A DNA stretch of 64,000 nt from positions 1,984,001 to 2,048,000 of the forward strand of contig NC_010694.1 of NCBI RefSeq assembly GCF_000026185.1, written 5' to 3'. Of this stretch, positions 17,124 through 26,703 are shown one piece after another. The notes beneath the pieces were generated by a model. The model had not been told where the DNA came from. It worked only from the letters and a program-made list of their open reading frames with translations, and made no database searches. Source of the stretch: Erwinia tasmaniensis Et1/99 (lineage in GTDB: Bacteria; Pseudomonadota; Gammaproteobacteria; Enterobacterales; Enterobacteriaceae). The stretch's first letter is position 1. Each line of letters starts with the position of its first letter. The position numbers were made by a program, and so were the translations under genes.

Positions 17124-17921
17124 CTAATCTGCGCGCAGCACGATAAAGCCGGGTTTTGAGGTCATATACTCGACAAACGGCGAATCAACTACCTTCATAT
17201 TACTCGCCAGTGATGAAGCATTTCTAAACCAAACCTTTCCGGCGGTTTTTATGATTATCCCCGTATGTGAAACGTCCAGCCCCGGAAGTTTTGAATGAAC
17301 CCCGATATAATCACCGGATTTAAGCTTAGCAAGCACCGCCGCGTCGATCGCGTGACCGGGAATGTAGTTTATTTCTCTGGGGATAATGCCAAGGTTGGGT
17401 ATATATTCGCCACCGTCTGCCTTGGCGTTAAGGTTCTTTTGCACGCTGACGTAATCTGAACTTATCTTACGAGTGACGTCGGTAGCATTGTAGGGAGCCA
17501 CCGCAGACCAGTCGGTGAAAAAATGCTTCCTGCTGAAATAGGCAACATTTCCCTGCGCATAGCGGGTCTCAACTAACTTGTTAATAAACGATTTATAATC
17601 TTTAGCTCGCGTCAGCGCCTCAACGTAATCAATCAGGGTGAAACAATCGACCCCGTTAAAATCTGCTACCAGGATTTCATTAGTATCCGCAGAACCCACC
17701 AGCGTGTTGCCCTTGTATGGCGTATTCAGAAAGGCCGATGACACAGAGCTGACCAGATTCCCGTGCTCAACCTCTCCTGACGTCATCACCTTTTCGCGGA
17801 TAACCTCGTTCACCTTTTCGAAAGTGAACCGATCCATTTTCACCTCATATTGATTGCCGTTACTTTTGGTGCAAGAGGCCAGGCAGGCGGAAAGTAATAG
17901 AAACAACGCCGTCTTTTTCAT
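17124..17921 (-). CDS. DUF1460 lipoprotein, amidase-like
   Basis: 265 residues. The signal sequence MKKTALFLLLSACLASC has two overlapping lipobox candidates (LSAC at 13, LASC at 17). The body matches DUF1460, an NlpC/P60-like fold proposed to cleave N-acetylmuramoyl-L-alanine bonds. The candidate nucleophile is the Cys in GVDCFTLIDYVEAL and the partner His is in DVSHTGII. It probably acts on periplasmic peptidoglycan, attached to a membrane. The start at 17921 follows AAGGAAG; a longer frame to 17966 is unlikely. It lies alone between ynfM and tus. Confidence 0.82.
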   Translation of the reverse strand: MKKTALFLLLSACLASCTKSNGNQYEVKMDRFTFEKVNEVIREKVMTSGEVEHGNLVSSVSSAFLNTPYKGNTLVGSADTNEILVADFNGVDCFTLIDYVEALTRAKDYKSFINKLVETRYAQGNVAYFSRKHFFTDWSAVAPYNATDVTRKISSDYVSVQKNLNAKADGGEYIPNLGIIPREINYIPGHAIDAAVLAKLKSGDYIGVHSKLPGLDVSHTGIIIKTAGKVWFRNASSLASNMKVVDSPFVEYMTSKPGFIVLRAD

Positions 17922-18134
17922 TGGTATCTTCCTTAATAATGATTCCCGGCACACATTTAATGACATATCCCTGTGACCGCAAACGTTAATACCCGTTCGT
18001 TTACATTTTGTTAATTAATGGATAATAGTGGCCCTGTTTCGCCGGGGATTAACGCGTAAATGCCGCCTTATCCCCCTGCCCGACATCTACAGTCTTCGTT
18101 GTTGATGTTCATCGCCATCCCTTATATAATTATT

Positions 18135-18151
18135 AGTATGTTGTAACTAAA
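18135..18151 (+). promoter_or_regulatory. TerB-like replication terminator site
   Basis: AGTATGTTGTAACTAAA is the complete core of enterobacterial Ter sites and matches E. coli TerB. It ends 13 bases before the tus ATG, so Tus bound here should also repress its own gene. By analogy with E. coli, forks moving rightward in this window, the direction of tus transcription, should be blocked. Confidence 0.93.
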
Positions 18152-18164
18152 TGTCGAGGTGGGA

Positions 18165-19094
18165 ATGAGTCGTTATGATGTTATCGAACAGCTTCATGCC
18201 GTTGTCGCTCAACTGGAGCATGAGCTGCACGGGTTACAACAGCAGATAATGAGCCTGCGACTGCTGGCTGCACGCGTTTTCGAGTTACCTGATGTGGCAA
18301 AAGGTCAGGAACACGAGCCGCTGACGCAGATTTCAGTAAGACAACTGACGGGGCAGCCGGCGCTGCAACGTACTTTGGCGCATTTCAACCGGCTGTTTAT
18401 GCAACATCAGTCGGAAAAGCTCAGTACCAAAGCCGCAGTGCGTCTACCCGGCGCTATCTGCATGGAAACCAGCAGCACGCAGTCTGCCCTGCTGCGAGAG
18501 CAAACAGAAACCATTAATCAGCTTAAGCGGCGTCTTGAACAGCTCATCACCGTTGAATCCGGGCTACCGAGCGAAGAGCGTTTTGAGTTTGTGCATACTC
18601 ACCTGCACGGGCTGATCACCCTGAATGCTTATCGCAACATCGCTTTGATCGACTCGCCGGACTCGGTGCGTTTTGGCTGGGCAAATAAGCACATTATCAA
18701 GAAGGTTAGCCTCAGCGAGATACTGGAGAAGCTTCAGAAAAGCCTCAAGGCGGGGCGGGCCGTCGCGCCCTGGTCGCGTGAACAGTGGGCTGAACGCGTG
18801 GAGGACGAGATAATGCTCCTGAAGGCGCTGCCCGCGGGTGCGGTGTTAAAAATAAAACGTCCGGTAAAAGTTCAGCCAATAGCCCGCGTCTGGCATGCAG
18901 AGCAGCAGAAACAGATCCAGCTGGCCTGCCCTTCTCCGCTGCTGGTGTTATGCCCGGATGCCAACAGCGTGCCCAGGCTGGGTGAGTTGCTGAATTATGA
19001 TGCGGATAAGGTGGTGCACCGCTACAAGCCGGATGCACAGCCGCTGCACCTGATTATTCCACGACTGCATCTCTATACCGATCGCCTGGCGTGA
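18165..19094 (+). CDS. tus: Replication terminus site-binding protein Tus
   Basis: 309 residues. It binds Ter sites and arrests replication forks by blocking DnaB helicase on one face. Strong E. coli Tus signatures are present: KAAVRLPG, HLHGLITLNAYR, RFGWANKHIIKK and KIKRPVKVQPIARVWH. The C-terminal GELLNYDADKV and RYKP are kept too. The start is the ATG at 18165 (MSRYDV, compare MARYDL), with AGGTGGGA upstream; a GTG two codons earlier is less likely. Confidence 0.95.
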   Translation: MSRYDVIEQLHAVVAQLEHELHGLQQQIMSLRLLAARVFELPDVAKGQEHEPLTQISVRQLTGQPALQRTLAHFNRLFMQHQSEKLSTKAAVRLPGAICMETSSTQSALLREQTETINQLKRRLEQLITVESGLPSEERFEFVHTHLHGLITLNAYRNIALIDSPDSVRFGWANKHIIKKVSLSEILEKLQKSLKAGRAVAPWSREQWAERVEDEIMLLKALPAGAVLKIKRPVKVQPIARVWHAEQQKQIQLACPSPLLVLCPDANSVPRLGELLNYDADKVVHRYKPDAQPLHLIIPRLHLYTDRLA

Positions 19095-19118
19095 GGCCCG
19101 GCGCGATAAAGAAATGCT

Positions 19119-19148
19119 CCTCACTGAGGCAGCGTCGCCCCAGTGAGG
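19119..19148. terminator. Hairpin between convergent tus and fumC
   Basis: Arms CCTCACTG and CAGTGAGG enclose a 14-base loop between the two stop codons. There is no T tract, so terminator function is tentative. Confidence 0.4.
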
Positions 19149-19158
19149 GAAATCCGGC

Positions 19159-20556
19159 TTAAACCTTCATACTGCCGACCATTTCTTCCGGCCGAACCCA
19201 GGCATCAAACTGCTCTTCCGTCAGGTAGCCAAGCTTCAACGCGGCTCCCTTCAGCGTCAGCCCATCTTTATGGGCCTTTTTCGCAATTTCTGCCGCCTTG
19301 TCATAGCCGATATGAGTATTCAGCGCGGTGACCAGCATCAGTGACTCATTAAGCAGTTGCGAAATACGGTCACGGTTGGGCTCAATACCCTGCGCACAGT
19401 GGTGATTGAAGCTGTCCATGCCGTCAGCCAGCATGCGGACTGACTGCAGGAAATTATGAATAATCATCGGCCGGTAAACGTTCAGCTCAAAGTTTCCCGA
19501 TGCCCCCCCCATATTCACCGCCACGTCATTACCCATCACCTGGCAACATAACATCGTCACCGCCTCACACTGGGTTGGGTTTACCTTACCCGGCATGATG
19601 GAACTGCCCGGCTCATTTTCCGGAATAGCGAGTTCACCAATGCCGCAGCGTGGGCCGGAGGAGAGCCAGCGCACGTCGTTGGCAATTTTCATCAGCGAAG
19701 CCGCCAGCCCCTTCAGCGCCCCGTGCGCGTGAACCAGCGCATCGCAGGTCGCCAGCGCTTCAAATTTGTTCGGCGCAGTGACAAACGGCAGTCCGGTCAG
19801 AGAGGCCAGTTCACGGGCGACACGCTCCGCATACTCCGGGTGGGTATTCAGTCCGGTGCCTACCGCCGTTCCCCCCAGCGCCAGCTCTGCCAAATGGGGA
19901 ATGCTGTCCTCTATATGCTTCAAATTATGGCTCAACATTGCCACCCAGCCGGAGATCTCCTGCCCCAGAGTTAACGGCGTGGCATCCTGAAGGTGAGTAC
20001 GGCCAATTTTGACAATATCTTTGAAAGATCCCGCCTTCTCGTGCAGCGTTTTTCGCAGCACCCGCAATTCGGGGATAAGATGCTCGCGCAGCGCCACCAC
20101 CGCCGCAACGTGCATCGCGGTGGGGAAAACGTCGTTAGAGCTCTGGCTTTTATTCACGTCATCGTTAGGATGAACCCGTCGCGACATCCCGCGTTCGCCA
20201 CCGAGGATCTCACTGGCGCGGTTGGCCAGGACTTCGTTCATATTCATATTGGTTTGCGTGCCGGAGCCGGTCTGCCAGATCGCCAGCGGAAACTCACCCG
20301 GATGTTTGTCGGCCAGCACTTCGTCAGCGGCCTGAACAATCGCTTCGGCACGCTCTGCGGGCAGCAGCCCGAGGTCGCAATTCACCCTGGCGGCGGCCCG
20401 TTTAGTCTGCGCCAGCGCGTATACCAGCTCGATCGGCATTTTTTCCGAGGAGATACGGAAGTGTTCCAGCGAGCGCTGCGTCTGCGCGCCCCAGAGTTTA
20501 TCGGCAGGTACATCAATCGGTCCCATTGAGTCTTTTTCAACGCGATTCGCGGCCAT
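19159..20556 (-). CDS. fumC: Class II fumarase FumC
   Basis: 465 residues, an iron-free fumarate hydratase of the TCA cycle, resistant to oxygen and superoxide. The signature [13 protein letters not shown] carries the catalytic Ser loop, with [14 protein letters not shown] and [12 protein letters not shown] forming the other active-site regions. The start ATG at 20556 follows AGGAGAGAGGA. In E. coli fumA and manA lie between fumC and ydgA; both are absent from this locus. Confidence 0.96.
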   Translation of the reverse strand: MAANRVEKDSMGPIDVPADKLWGAQTQRSLEHFRISSEKMPIELVYALAQTKRAAARVNCDLGLLPAERAEAIVQAADEVLADKHPGEFPLAIWQTGSGTQTNMNMNEVLANRASEILGGERGMSRRVHPNDDVNKSQSSNDVFPTAMHVAAVVALREHLIPELRVLRKTLHEKAGSFKDIVKIGRTHLQDATPLTLGQEISGWVAMLSHNLKHIEDSIPHLAELALGGTAVGTGLNTHPEYAERVARELASLTGLPFVTAPNKFEALATCDALVHAHGALKGLAASLMKIANDVRWLSSGPRCGIGELAIPENEPGSSIMPGKVNPTQCEAVTMLCCQVMGNDVAVNMGGASGNFELNVYRPMIIHNFLQSVRMLADGMDSFNHHCAQGIEPNRDRISQLLNESLMLVTALNTHIGYDKAAEIAKKAHKDGLTLKGAALKLGYLTEEQFDAWVRPEEMVGSMKV

Positions 20557-20959
20557 TCCTCTCTCCTGTTATATAAAGTAATGATAAACCTTAATTTTTA
20601 AGCACCTCATGGTCTGATGTGCGGCGACAGTCTGACATAGCCTTGCTTAAGATTATGCGACTCATTCGCGTTTCTTGCACCTTCAATGTCAGCTGACCAC
20701 AGAATGCAGCTCGCGTATAAAATCTAAAAACACCGCGGGATCGGTCATATTCAGAGTCGGCTACCCGCAGATAACAGGCTTTCTTTAACTAAGGTTTATA
20801 AGGATTTGCCGAATTGCGCTGACGGCAGCAGGCAGAATTGCTAATATCAATAAAATACTAACCATTACGCCGCGCAGGCGTTTTCGTCGCCAGAAGATTG
20901 CCTGCTGATTGAAACGGAACACACGGCGTTCGTGAACTGAAATAAGGACGACAATACAG
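20557..20959. other. 403-bp gap between fumC and ydgA
   Basis: The divergent promoter region of fumC and ydgA. No open frame with coding character was found. The E. coli genes fumA and manA occupy this position there, but no recognisable remnant of either is seen. I could not identify a convincing SoxS box. Confidence 0.5.
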
Positions 20960-22456
20960 ATGAATAAAACAAAAATTGCCGTGGGGGTGATTGTCGCTCT
21001 TGGCGTAGTCTGGACTGCTGGAGCCTGGTTTACCGGTAAACAGCTGGAAAAGAAAATGGATCAGATGGTGCAACAGGCCAATGAACAGATTCAGGAAGTC
21101 TACCCGGAGAGCCGCCTGAAGGTCAGCTACCAGGATTTCCAGCGCGGCGTTTTCAGCAGTACGACCCGATTTGTCTTACAAAGCAGCTCGCAAACTGAAG
21201 ATAATTCCGTGCTAAAACCCGGTCAGACGGTGGAATTCAAAGAGACCATCGATCACGGTCCCTTCCCGCTCGGCCAGCTGAAAAAATTCAACCTGCTCCC
21301 CAGCATGGCGTCGGTTCACACCGAGCTGCTCAACACTGACGCGGTGAAAAAGCTGTTTGAAATCACCAAAGGCAAGTCGATCGTGCAGGGTGAAACCCGT
21401 ATTGGCTATGGCGGAAGCACGCATTCCGATATCCACCTGCTGCCAACCGATTACAGCGATGCCGAGAGCGGAGAACGCTTCGCGTTTGATGGCGGTATGC
21501 TGAAAATCGCCGCCGACGACAAGGGCGACGAAGTCACCTTCAGCGGTGACGTTGGCAACCTGCAGCTGACCGGAAAAAACCAGCTGGACGCCGCAGTTAC
21601 CGTTAACCTTAGCGGCCTGCGTCTGGATGCGAATACCCACCTCAGCCCGGAAGGAATGCGTATTGGCGACCAGGTTGTCAAGCTGCAAAAACTGGTGGCT
21701 TCGGTCGACGGTAAAGAGGCGCTGACTGCCGAAGGCCTGAACGGTAAATCGAGCTTTGATTCTAAAGAAAACCGCGTAAGCGGTCAGATTGACTACACCC
21801 TCGACGCGCTGAAAATAGAAGGTCAGAATTTCGGGCAGGGCAAACTCTCCATGAAGCTGGCGGACTTCGACGGCAAAGCGATGAAGGCCTTCTCTGAAAA
21901 CTATAACAGCCAGCTACAGGCACTGAGTGCGGATACCGCGCTGCAGGCCAACCCTGAGCTGTACCAGCAGCGCGCGGGCGAAATCCTCACCGCTAATCTC
22001 CCGCTGCTGTTGAAAGGCGATCCTTCCATCACTGTTGCGCCACTCAGCTGGAAAAATGAGAAGGGTGAGAGCAGCTTTACCCTGTCGGCCCAGTTCAAAG
22101 ATCCGGCCAACGCTCCCAAGACGGCCCAAACGCCGCCTCAGCAGCTTGATAACGTGCTGAAAGCGCTGGACACCAAACTGACCATCTCAATGGATATGGC
22201 TACCGATACCATGACTCACGTGGCGCTGGCTGAAGGCTATTCGAAGGAAGAGGCCGCTAAGCTGGCCGAGCAGCAGGTTAAGGGACTGGCTGCGATGGGC
22301 CAGATGTTTAAGATAACCACCCAGCAGGACAACAATATTGTGACCAGCCTGCAATATGGCGCCGGTCAGGTCACCATGAACGGCGAGAAAATGCCGCTCG
22401 ATCAGTTCCTGATGCGTTATATGCTGGGCACCGCCATCCCGGGCACTTCAGAGTAA
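20960..22456 (+). CDS. ydgA: DUF945 protein YdgA
   Basis: 498 residues with an N-terminal membrane anchor or signal (KIAVGVIVALGVVWTAGAWF, about 5-24) and a long hydrophilic, beta-rich body in the periplasm. Length and sequence fit YdgA of E. coli; the biochemical role is unknown. AAGGACGACAATACAG precedes the ATG. It is followed by a strong terminator, so it is probably a single-gene unit. Confidence 0.92.
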   Translation: MNKTKIAVGVIVALGVVWTAGAWFTGKQLEKKMDQMVQQANEQIQEVYPESRLKVSYQDFQRGVFSSTTRFVLQSSSQTEDNSVLKPGQTVEFKETIDHGPFPLGQLKKFNLLPSMASVHTELLNTDAVKKLFEITKGKSIVQGETRIGYGGSTHSDIHLLPTDYSDAESGERFAFDGGMLKIAADDKGDEVTFSGDVGNLQLTGKNQLDAAVTVNLSGLRLDANTHLSPEGMRIGDQVVKLQKLVASVDGKEALTAEGLNGKSSFDSKENRVSGQIDYTLDALKIEGQNFGQGKLSMKLADFDGKAMKAFSENYNSQLQALSADTALQANPELYQQRAGEILTANLPLLLKGDPSITVAPLSWKNEKGESSFTLSAQFKDPANAPKTAQTPPQQLDNVLKALDTKLTISMDMATDTMTHVALAEGYSKEEAAKLAEQQVKGLAAMGQMFKITTQQDNNIVTSLQYGAGQVTMNGEKMPLDQFLMRYMLGTAIPGTSE

Positions 22457-22465
22457 TTTCCTTTC

Positions 22466-22492
22466 AGAGCGCCACCAGGCGCTCTTTTTTTT
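22466..22492 (+). terminator. Rho-independent terminator of ydgA
   Basis: The stem AGAGCGCC / GGCGCTCT with an ACCA loop is followed by a run of eight T. Confidence 0.85.
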
Positions 22493-22610
22493 GCATAGCA
22501 GCCTGATATTTCAGCAACCGGCGAGTCCTTTGCGCAATTTGCTGGCGCTGTTGCGCAAACTGTTTTTATAATGTTCTGCACTTTGACTGATAAATACAGA
22601 GAGTGCCGAA

Positions 22611-23609
22611 ATGATCGATTCTCAGCTTCCCCTTACCGATATTCATCGCCATCTTGACGGCAATATTCGTGCGCAAACCATTCTTGACCTGGGTCGTGAG
22701 TTTAATCTCACCCTGCCCGCCACCACGCTTGCCGCTCTGCGTCCGCACGTGCAGGTCATTGAAGCTGAACCGGACCTGGTGAGTTTCCTCAACAAGCTGG
22801 ACTGGGGGGTCAAAGTGCTGGGCTCTCTGGACGCCTGCCGCCGCGTGGCGCTGGAAAATGTTGAAGACGCTGCACGCGCGGGGATCCACTATGCCGAGCT
22901 GCGTTTCTCGCCGGGCTACATGGCCATGACGCACGGTCTGCCGGTGGCGGGCGTGGTAGAAGCGGTTATCGACGGCATCAGGGCCGGCTGTGCCGCCCAC
23001 AATATTGACGTAAGACTGATTGGTATTATGAGCCGTACCTTTGGTGAAGACGCCTGCCTGCGCGAGCTGGACGGCCTGCTTGCCCATCGTGATGGCATTA
23101 CCGCACTCGATCTCGCTGGCGATGAGCTGGGCTTCCCGGGCCGCCGCTTCCTCAGTCACTTCAACCGTGCGCGCGATGCCGGTCTACGCATCACCGTGCA
23201 TGCGGGCGAAGCGGCAGGCGCGGAAAGTATCTGGCAGGCGATCCGCGAACTGGGCGCCGAGCGCATTGGTCACGGGGTAAAAGCGGTGGAAGATCCGGCG
23301 CTGATGGATTTCCTGGCACAGGAAGGTATTGGCATTGAGTCCTGCCTGACGTCAAACATCCAGACCAGCACCGTTGCGACACTGGCGGATCATCCGCTGA
23401 AAACGTTCCTTAATCACGGCATTCTGGCAACGATCAATACTGATGACCCGGCGGTACAGGGCATTGAGATCGAACACGAATATCATGTGGCGGCCCCGGC
23501 TGCTGGCCTGAGCGTGCAGCAGATGCGCGTGGCACAGGAAAATGGCCTTAAAATTGCTTTCCTGAGCGAGGAGGAGAAAGCCGCCGTTCGCGCCCGTCTG
23601 GCGGCTTAA
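22611..23609 (+). CDS. add: Adenosine deaminase
   Basis: 332 residues. Deaminates adenosine and deoxyadenosine to inosine forms in purine salvage. Zinc ligands are in TDIHRHLDG (residues 9-17), HAGE (about 196-199, His plus catalytic Glu), and the late NTDDPAVQG (Asp pair). AGAGTGCCGAA precedes the ATG. Placed between ydgA and ydgJ as in other enterobacteria, without the uid and mal genes of E. coli. Confidence 0.95.
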   Translation: MIDSQLPLTDIHRHLDGNIRAQTILDLGREFNLTLPATTLAALRPHVQVIEAEPDLVSFLNKLDWGVKVLGSLDACRRVALENVEDAARAGIHYAELRFSPGYMAMTHGLPVAGVVEAVIDGIRAGCAAHNIDVRLIGIMSRTFGEDACLRELDGLLAHRDGITALDLAGDELGFPGRRFLSHFNRARDAGLRITVHAGEAAGAESIWQAIRELGAERIGHGVKAVEDPALMDFLAQEGIGIESCLTSNIQTSTVATLADHPLKTFLNHGILATINTDDPAVQGIEIEHEYHVAAPAAGLSVQQMRVAQENGLKIAFLSEEEKAAVRARLAA

Positions 23610-23615
23610 CCTCTC

Positions 23616-23644
23616 CCGCGCGCGTCTGCTGTCGACGCGCGCGG
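23616..23644. terminator. GC-rich hairpin between convergent add and ydgJ
   Basis: Perfect 11-bp arms CCGCGCGCGTC and GACGCGCGCGG with a seven-base loop. There is no T tract. Confidence 0.5.
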
Positions 23645-23683
23645 CTAAGGCAAATAAGCATGACCGGCGCGCAACGTGCCGGA

Positions 23684-24724
23684 CTATTTCAGCGAAACGG
23701 TCTGACGCCTCTCAGCCGACTGAAGTCCCAGCTCTATTAACTCCATCACCTGAATCGCCTCCGCCACTTTTACCGGATTTTCACCCGCCCCGTTCACCGC
23801 ATCGCGTATTGCCGCATAGTAAGCCGGATAGTTGCCCGGAATAGTCAGCAGCGTCTTTTCCACCATCCCATCCCCCTCCACTACCGTCAGCACGCCGTCG
23901 CGCATATCGTAGCCCCACTCTTCCTGAGGCAGGCGTGCACCGGCTTTCAGGCTCTGCTCCTGGGGGTCGAGACCATACTTAACGAAGCTGCCGTGCGTGC
24001 CGTGTACCTGATAACGCGGCGATTCAGCGGCCACCAGCATACTGCCGTGCAGGATCACGCGGCGCTGCGGGTAGATCAGCGTGGCGTGGAAATAATCGGT
24101 CGTCACCGCGCCCGGCCGCAGGTTGGCAATATCAAGATGGATCGCGACCGGTGAACCAAACAGCTGTAGCGCCTGGTCAATCAAATGCGGGCCCAGATCG
24201 AACCAGATGCCGCTGCCTGCGCCTTTCTGCTCGCGCCAGCGCTGATGAACCTCTGGGCGGAAGCGGTCGAAGTGAGATTCAAAATAGCGCACGTCGCCCA
24301 GCGCGCCATCGGCGAGCAGCGCTTTCAGCGTCAGAAAATCACTGTCCCAGCGCCGGTTATGGAAGACTGACAGCAGCAGTCCTTTGGCATTAGCCAGCGC
24401 TTCCAGCTCATGCGCCTGAGACAGTGTGACGGTAAAAGGCTTGTCCACCACCACATGTTTGCCCGCGTTGAGCGCCGCTTTCGCCAGCGGGAAGTGAGTA
24501 TCATTAGGCGTTGGGATGACGATAAGCTCTAATGATGGATCGTTAAACAGCTGCTGCGGGTCGGATACCACGCGCATCGATGGATACCCGGCATGCACTT
24601 TGCCCGCATCGCTGCTGGAAATGGCTGCCAGCTCCATGCCGGACGTGCCGGAAATCAGCGGCGCATGGAAGGTTTTGCTGGCGAAGCCGAAGCCCACCAA
24701 TCCAACACGGATTTTATCACTCAT
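23684..24724 (-). CDS. ydgJ: Gfo/Idh/MocA-family oxidoreductase YdgJ
   Basis: 346 residues. The Rossmann fold starts at RVGLVGFGFASKTFHAP (about 5-21), and VVDKPFTVTLSQA holds the conserved Lys of the family. The C-terminal half is the dimerisation/substrate domain. It matches E. coli YdgJ, an NAD(P)-dependent dehydrogenase of unknown sugar-like substrate. It lies beside the arabinose transport genes here, but that neighbourhood results from an insertion and does not prove a role in arabinose use. Confidence 0.92.
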   Translation of the reverse strand: MSDKIRVGLVGFGFASKTFHAPLISGTSGMELAAISSSDAGKVHAGYPSMRVVSDPQQLFNDPSLELIVIPTPNDTHFPLAKAALNAGKHVVVDKPFTVTLSQAHELEALANAKGLLLSVFHNRRWDSDFLTLKALLADGALGDVRYFESHFDRFRPEVHQRWREQKGAGSGIWFDLGPHLIDQALQLFGSPVAIHLDIANLRPGAVTTDYFHATLIYPQRRVILHGSMLVAAESPRYQVHGTHGSFVKYGLDPQEQSLKAGARLPQEEWGYDMRDGVLTVVEGDGMVEKTLLTIPGNYPAYYAAIRDAVNGAGENPVKVAEAIQVMELIELGLQSAERRQTVSLK

Positions 24725-24799
24725 TTTTGTCCCTCACGTAGTTGTGCGTTGATTTAAGACCATCAACCGCAGCAGGACAAGCCGGATTTGGCTGAAAAC

Positions 24800-25711
24800 T
24801 TACCCGATAGCATCGTCGGCTAAATGCCAGCTTTCGCCCTGCGCCTCCGGGGTATCCAGACGTCGGCGGCGAAAATCGCTGGGGCTAACGCCTGCCCGTT
24901 TACGAAACACGCGGGAGAAATAGAGTTGGTCGTCGTAGCCGACCTCCCTGCCCACGCTGGCAATGGGCTGCAGGGTGTTCTGTAGCAGCAGCCTGGCACG
25001 TATCACCCGCTGATCTTCGCGCCAACGCAATAGATTGACCCCCATCTGCTCGCGGAAAAGGTGTGCCAGGCGCGAAGGAGACAGGCAGACATGCCTCGCG
25101 ACCTCATCTATTTTTACCTCTGCCGCCAAATGCTGCATAACGTACTGACAGGCTTCCACCACGCGCGCATCGCGCACCTGCTGATGGCTGTGCGGATCTT
25201 CCTCAATGGCGCGCAGCAGCAGGCGTTCCAGCAGATTCATTGCCAGCTCTTCGGCATAACGTCGCCCGGAATTGTGCGTTTCTTCAATGCCTTCAAACAG
25301 CCGCTCAAATTCGTCGCGCAGCGCCTGCGTCAGACGCAAACGGCCGATCCCTTCGGCCTGCTCCTGCCACGCCAGCCAGTCACCCCAGTAGGCACGCGGA
25401 CGGAAATAGATCCAGCGGTGACACCAGCAGTCGCTGGCCGACGAGCGGCCATAATAGTGCGGCGTTTTCGGCTGAAACAGCAGCAGGTCACCGGGTTCAC
25501 AGTCAAAAGCCTGCTGGCCGTGCTCAACGCGCCCGCACCCTTTAATCGTCAGATTAAGAATGAAACCCTGCATGCCCTGTGGCCGGTCGATAAAAAAGTC
25601 GAGCGGGCCTGCCGCATCAATGGGCGTTAACCCCGCCACCAGCCAGGCGCTAAAAGGATAGCCCGGTAGCAGCGGATTGGATTGCGCCACAGGCGCCAGA
25701 CGATGATACAT
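24800..25711 (-). CDS. araC: AraC, L-arabinose-responsive regulator
   Basis: 303 residues. N-terminal cupin arabinose-binding and dimerisation domain (about 15-170, with [11 protein letters not shown]), then two helix-turn-helix motifs ([20 protein letters not shown] and a second ending in [20 protein letters not shown]). It matches E. coli AraC. The start ATG at 25711 follows GGGAGGGGG. It begins 11 bp after araH stops, so it is the last gene of an araFGH-araC operon, unlike E. coli, where araC is divergent from araBAD. Confidence 0.93.
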   Translation of the reverse strand: MYHRLAPVAQSNPLLPGYPFSAWLVAGLTPIDAAGPLDFFIDRPQGMQGFILNLTIKGCGRVEHGQQAFDCEPGDLLLFQPKTPHYYGRSSASDCWCHRWIYFRPRAYWGDWLAWQEQAEGIGRLRLTQALRDEFERLFEGIEETHNSGRRYAEELAMNLLERLLLRAIEEDPHSHQQVRDARVVEACQYVMQHLAAEVKIDEVARHVCLSPSRLAHLFREQMGVNLLRWREDQRVIRARLLLQNTLQPIASVGREVGYDDQLYFSRVFRKRAGVSPSDFRRRRLDTPEAQGESWHLADDAIG

Positions 25712-25722
25712 ACCCCCTCCCG

Positions 25723-26703
25723 TCAGACCGCTTTCACTTTCTGTTTGTAGCGGTCGAAGATGACCGCCGCTAACAATATCAGTCCGCGCACCACGTACTG
25801 TGAGAAAGGCGAGATATTGAGAAGATTCATCGCATTCTCAACCGTACCGAGGATCAGCACACCGGCCACCACGTAAGAAATTTTTCCGACGCCGCCCTTC
25901 AGCGATACGCCGCCCAATACGCAGGCGGAGATAACGATCAGCTCATAGCCCAGAGATGTCATCGGCTGACCGCTGGTCATACGTGAAGCGAGGATAATTC
26001 CCGCCGCCGCCGAGACCAAACCGGACAGGATAAAGATAATGATGCGCGTGCGGACAACGGGCACTCCGGCCAGACGCGCCGCCTCTTCGTTACCGCCAAT
26101 CGCCAGCGTATTGCGGCCGAAGGTGGTTTTATTCAGCAGAAAAGCAAAGATTAGCAGGGTGATGACGGTCAGCCATACCGGGGCCGGAACGCCGAGCCAG
26201 CTGGCAGAGCCGAGCGCAAAAAAGCGTTCGTCTTCAATCCCCACCGCCTTACCGTCGGAGAAGATATAGGCCAGCCCGCGCACGATCTGCATGGTGGCCA
26301 GCGTGGTGATAAGCGCATTGATCTTCAGTCTGGCAATCACAAAGCCGTTGATAAACCCGCAGGCCACGCCCAGCAGCAGTCCGGCGGTCACGCCAAACCA
26401 CAGGCTTTCGGTCAGATTAATCACCACCGCACAGACAACCCCGGCGCAGGCAATGACCGAGGCAATCGACAGGTCAAAATCACCGGAAGCGAGGCAGAAC
26501 AGCATGCCGCAGGCCACCATGCCGGACATTGATATCGCCAGGCCCAGCCCTTTCATATTGATCAGTGAACCAAAGTTAGGAATAAACAACGTACAGGCGA
26601 TAAACAGGGCGGCAAAGACCACCAGCATGCCGAAATTCTCCCAGATACGCGCGGGGCTAAAAAGTGACGGTGTAACTGACGTGGTAGATGACGTGTCAGA
26701 CAT
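25723..26703 (-). CDS. araH: L-arabinose ABC transporter permease AraH
   Basis: 326 residues, inner-membrane permease of the BPD-transp-2 family with about 8-10 membrane segments, matching E. coli Ara[20 protein letters not shown] is the cytoplasmic loop that contacts the ATPase. Its start overlaps the end of araG by eight bases, and GGAGGAAATC gives a strong ribosome site. Confidence 0.94.
   Translation of the reverse strand: MSDTSSTTSVTPSLFSPARIWENFGMLVVFAALFIACTLFIPNFGSLINMKGLGLAISMSGMVACGMLFCLASGDFDLSIASVIACAGVVCAVVINLTESLWFGVTAGLLLGVACGFINGFVIARLKINALITTLATMQIVRGLAYIFSDGKAVGIEDERFFALGSASWLGVPAPVWLTVITLLIFAFLLNKTTFGRNTLAIGGNEEAARLAGVPVVRTRIIIFILSGLVSAAAGIILASRMTSGQPMTSLGYELIVISACVLGGVSLKGGVGKISYVVAGVLILGTVENAMNLLNISPFSQYVVRGLILLAAVIFDRYKQKVKAV

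Noticed and set aside
22566..23159. 197-codon minus-strand frame opposite add
   Set aside because: A shadow of the well-supported adenosine deaminase gene.
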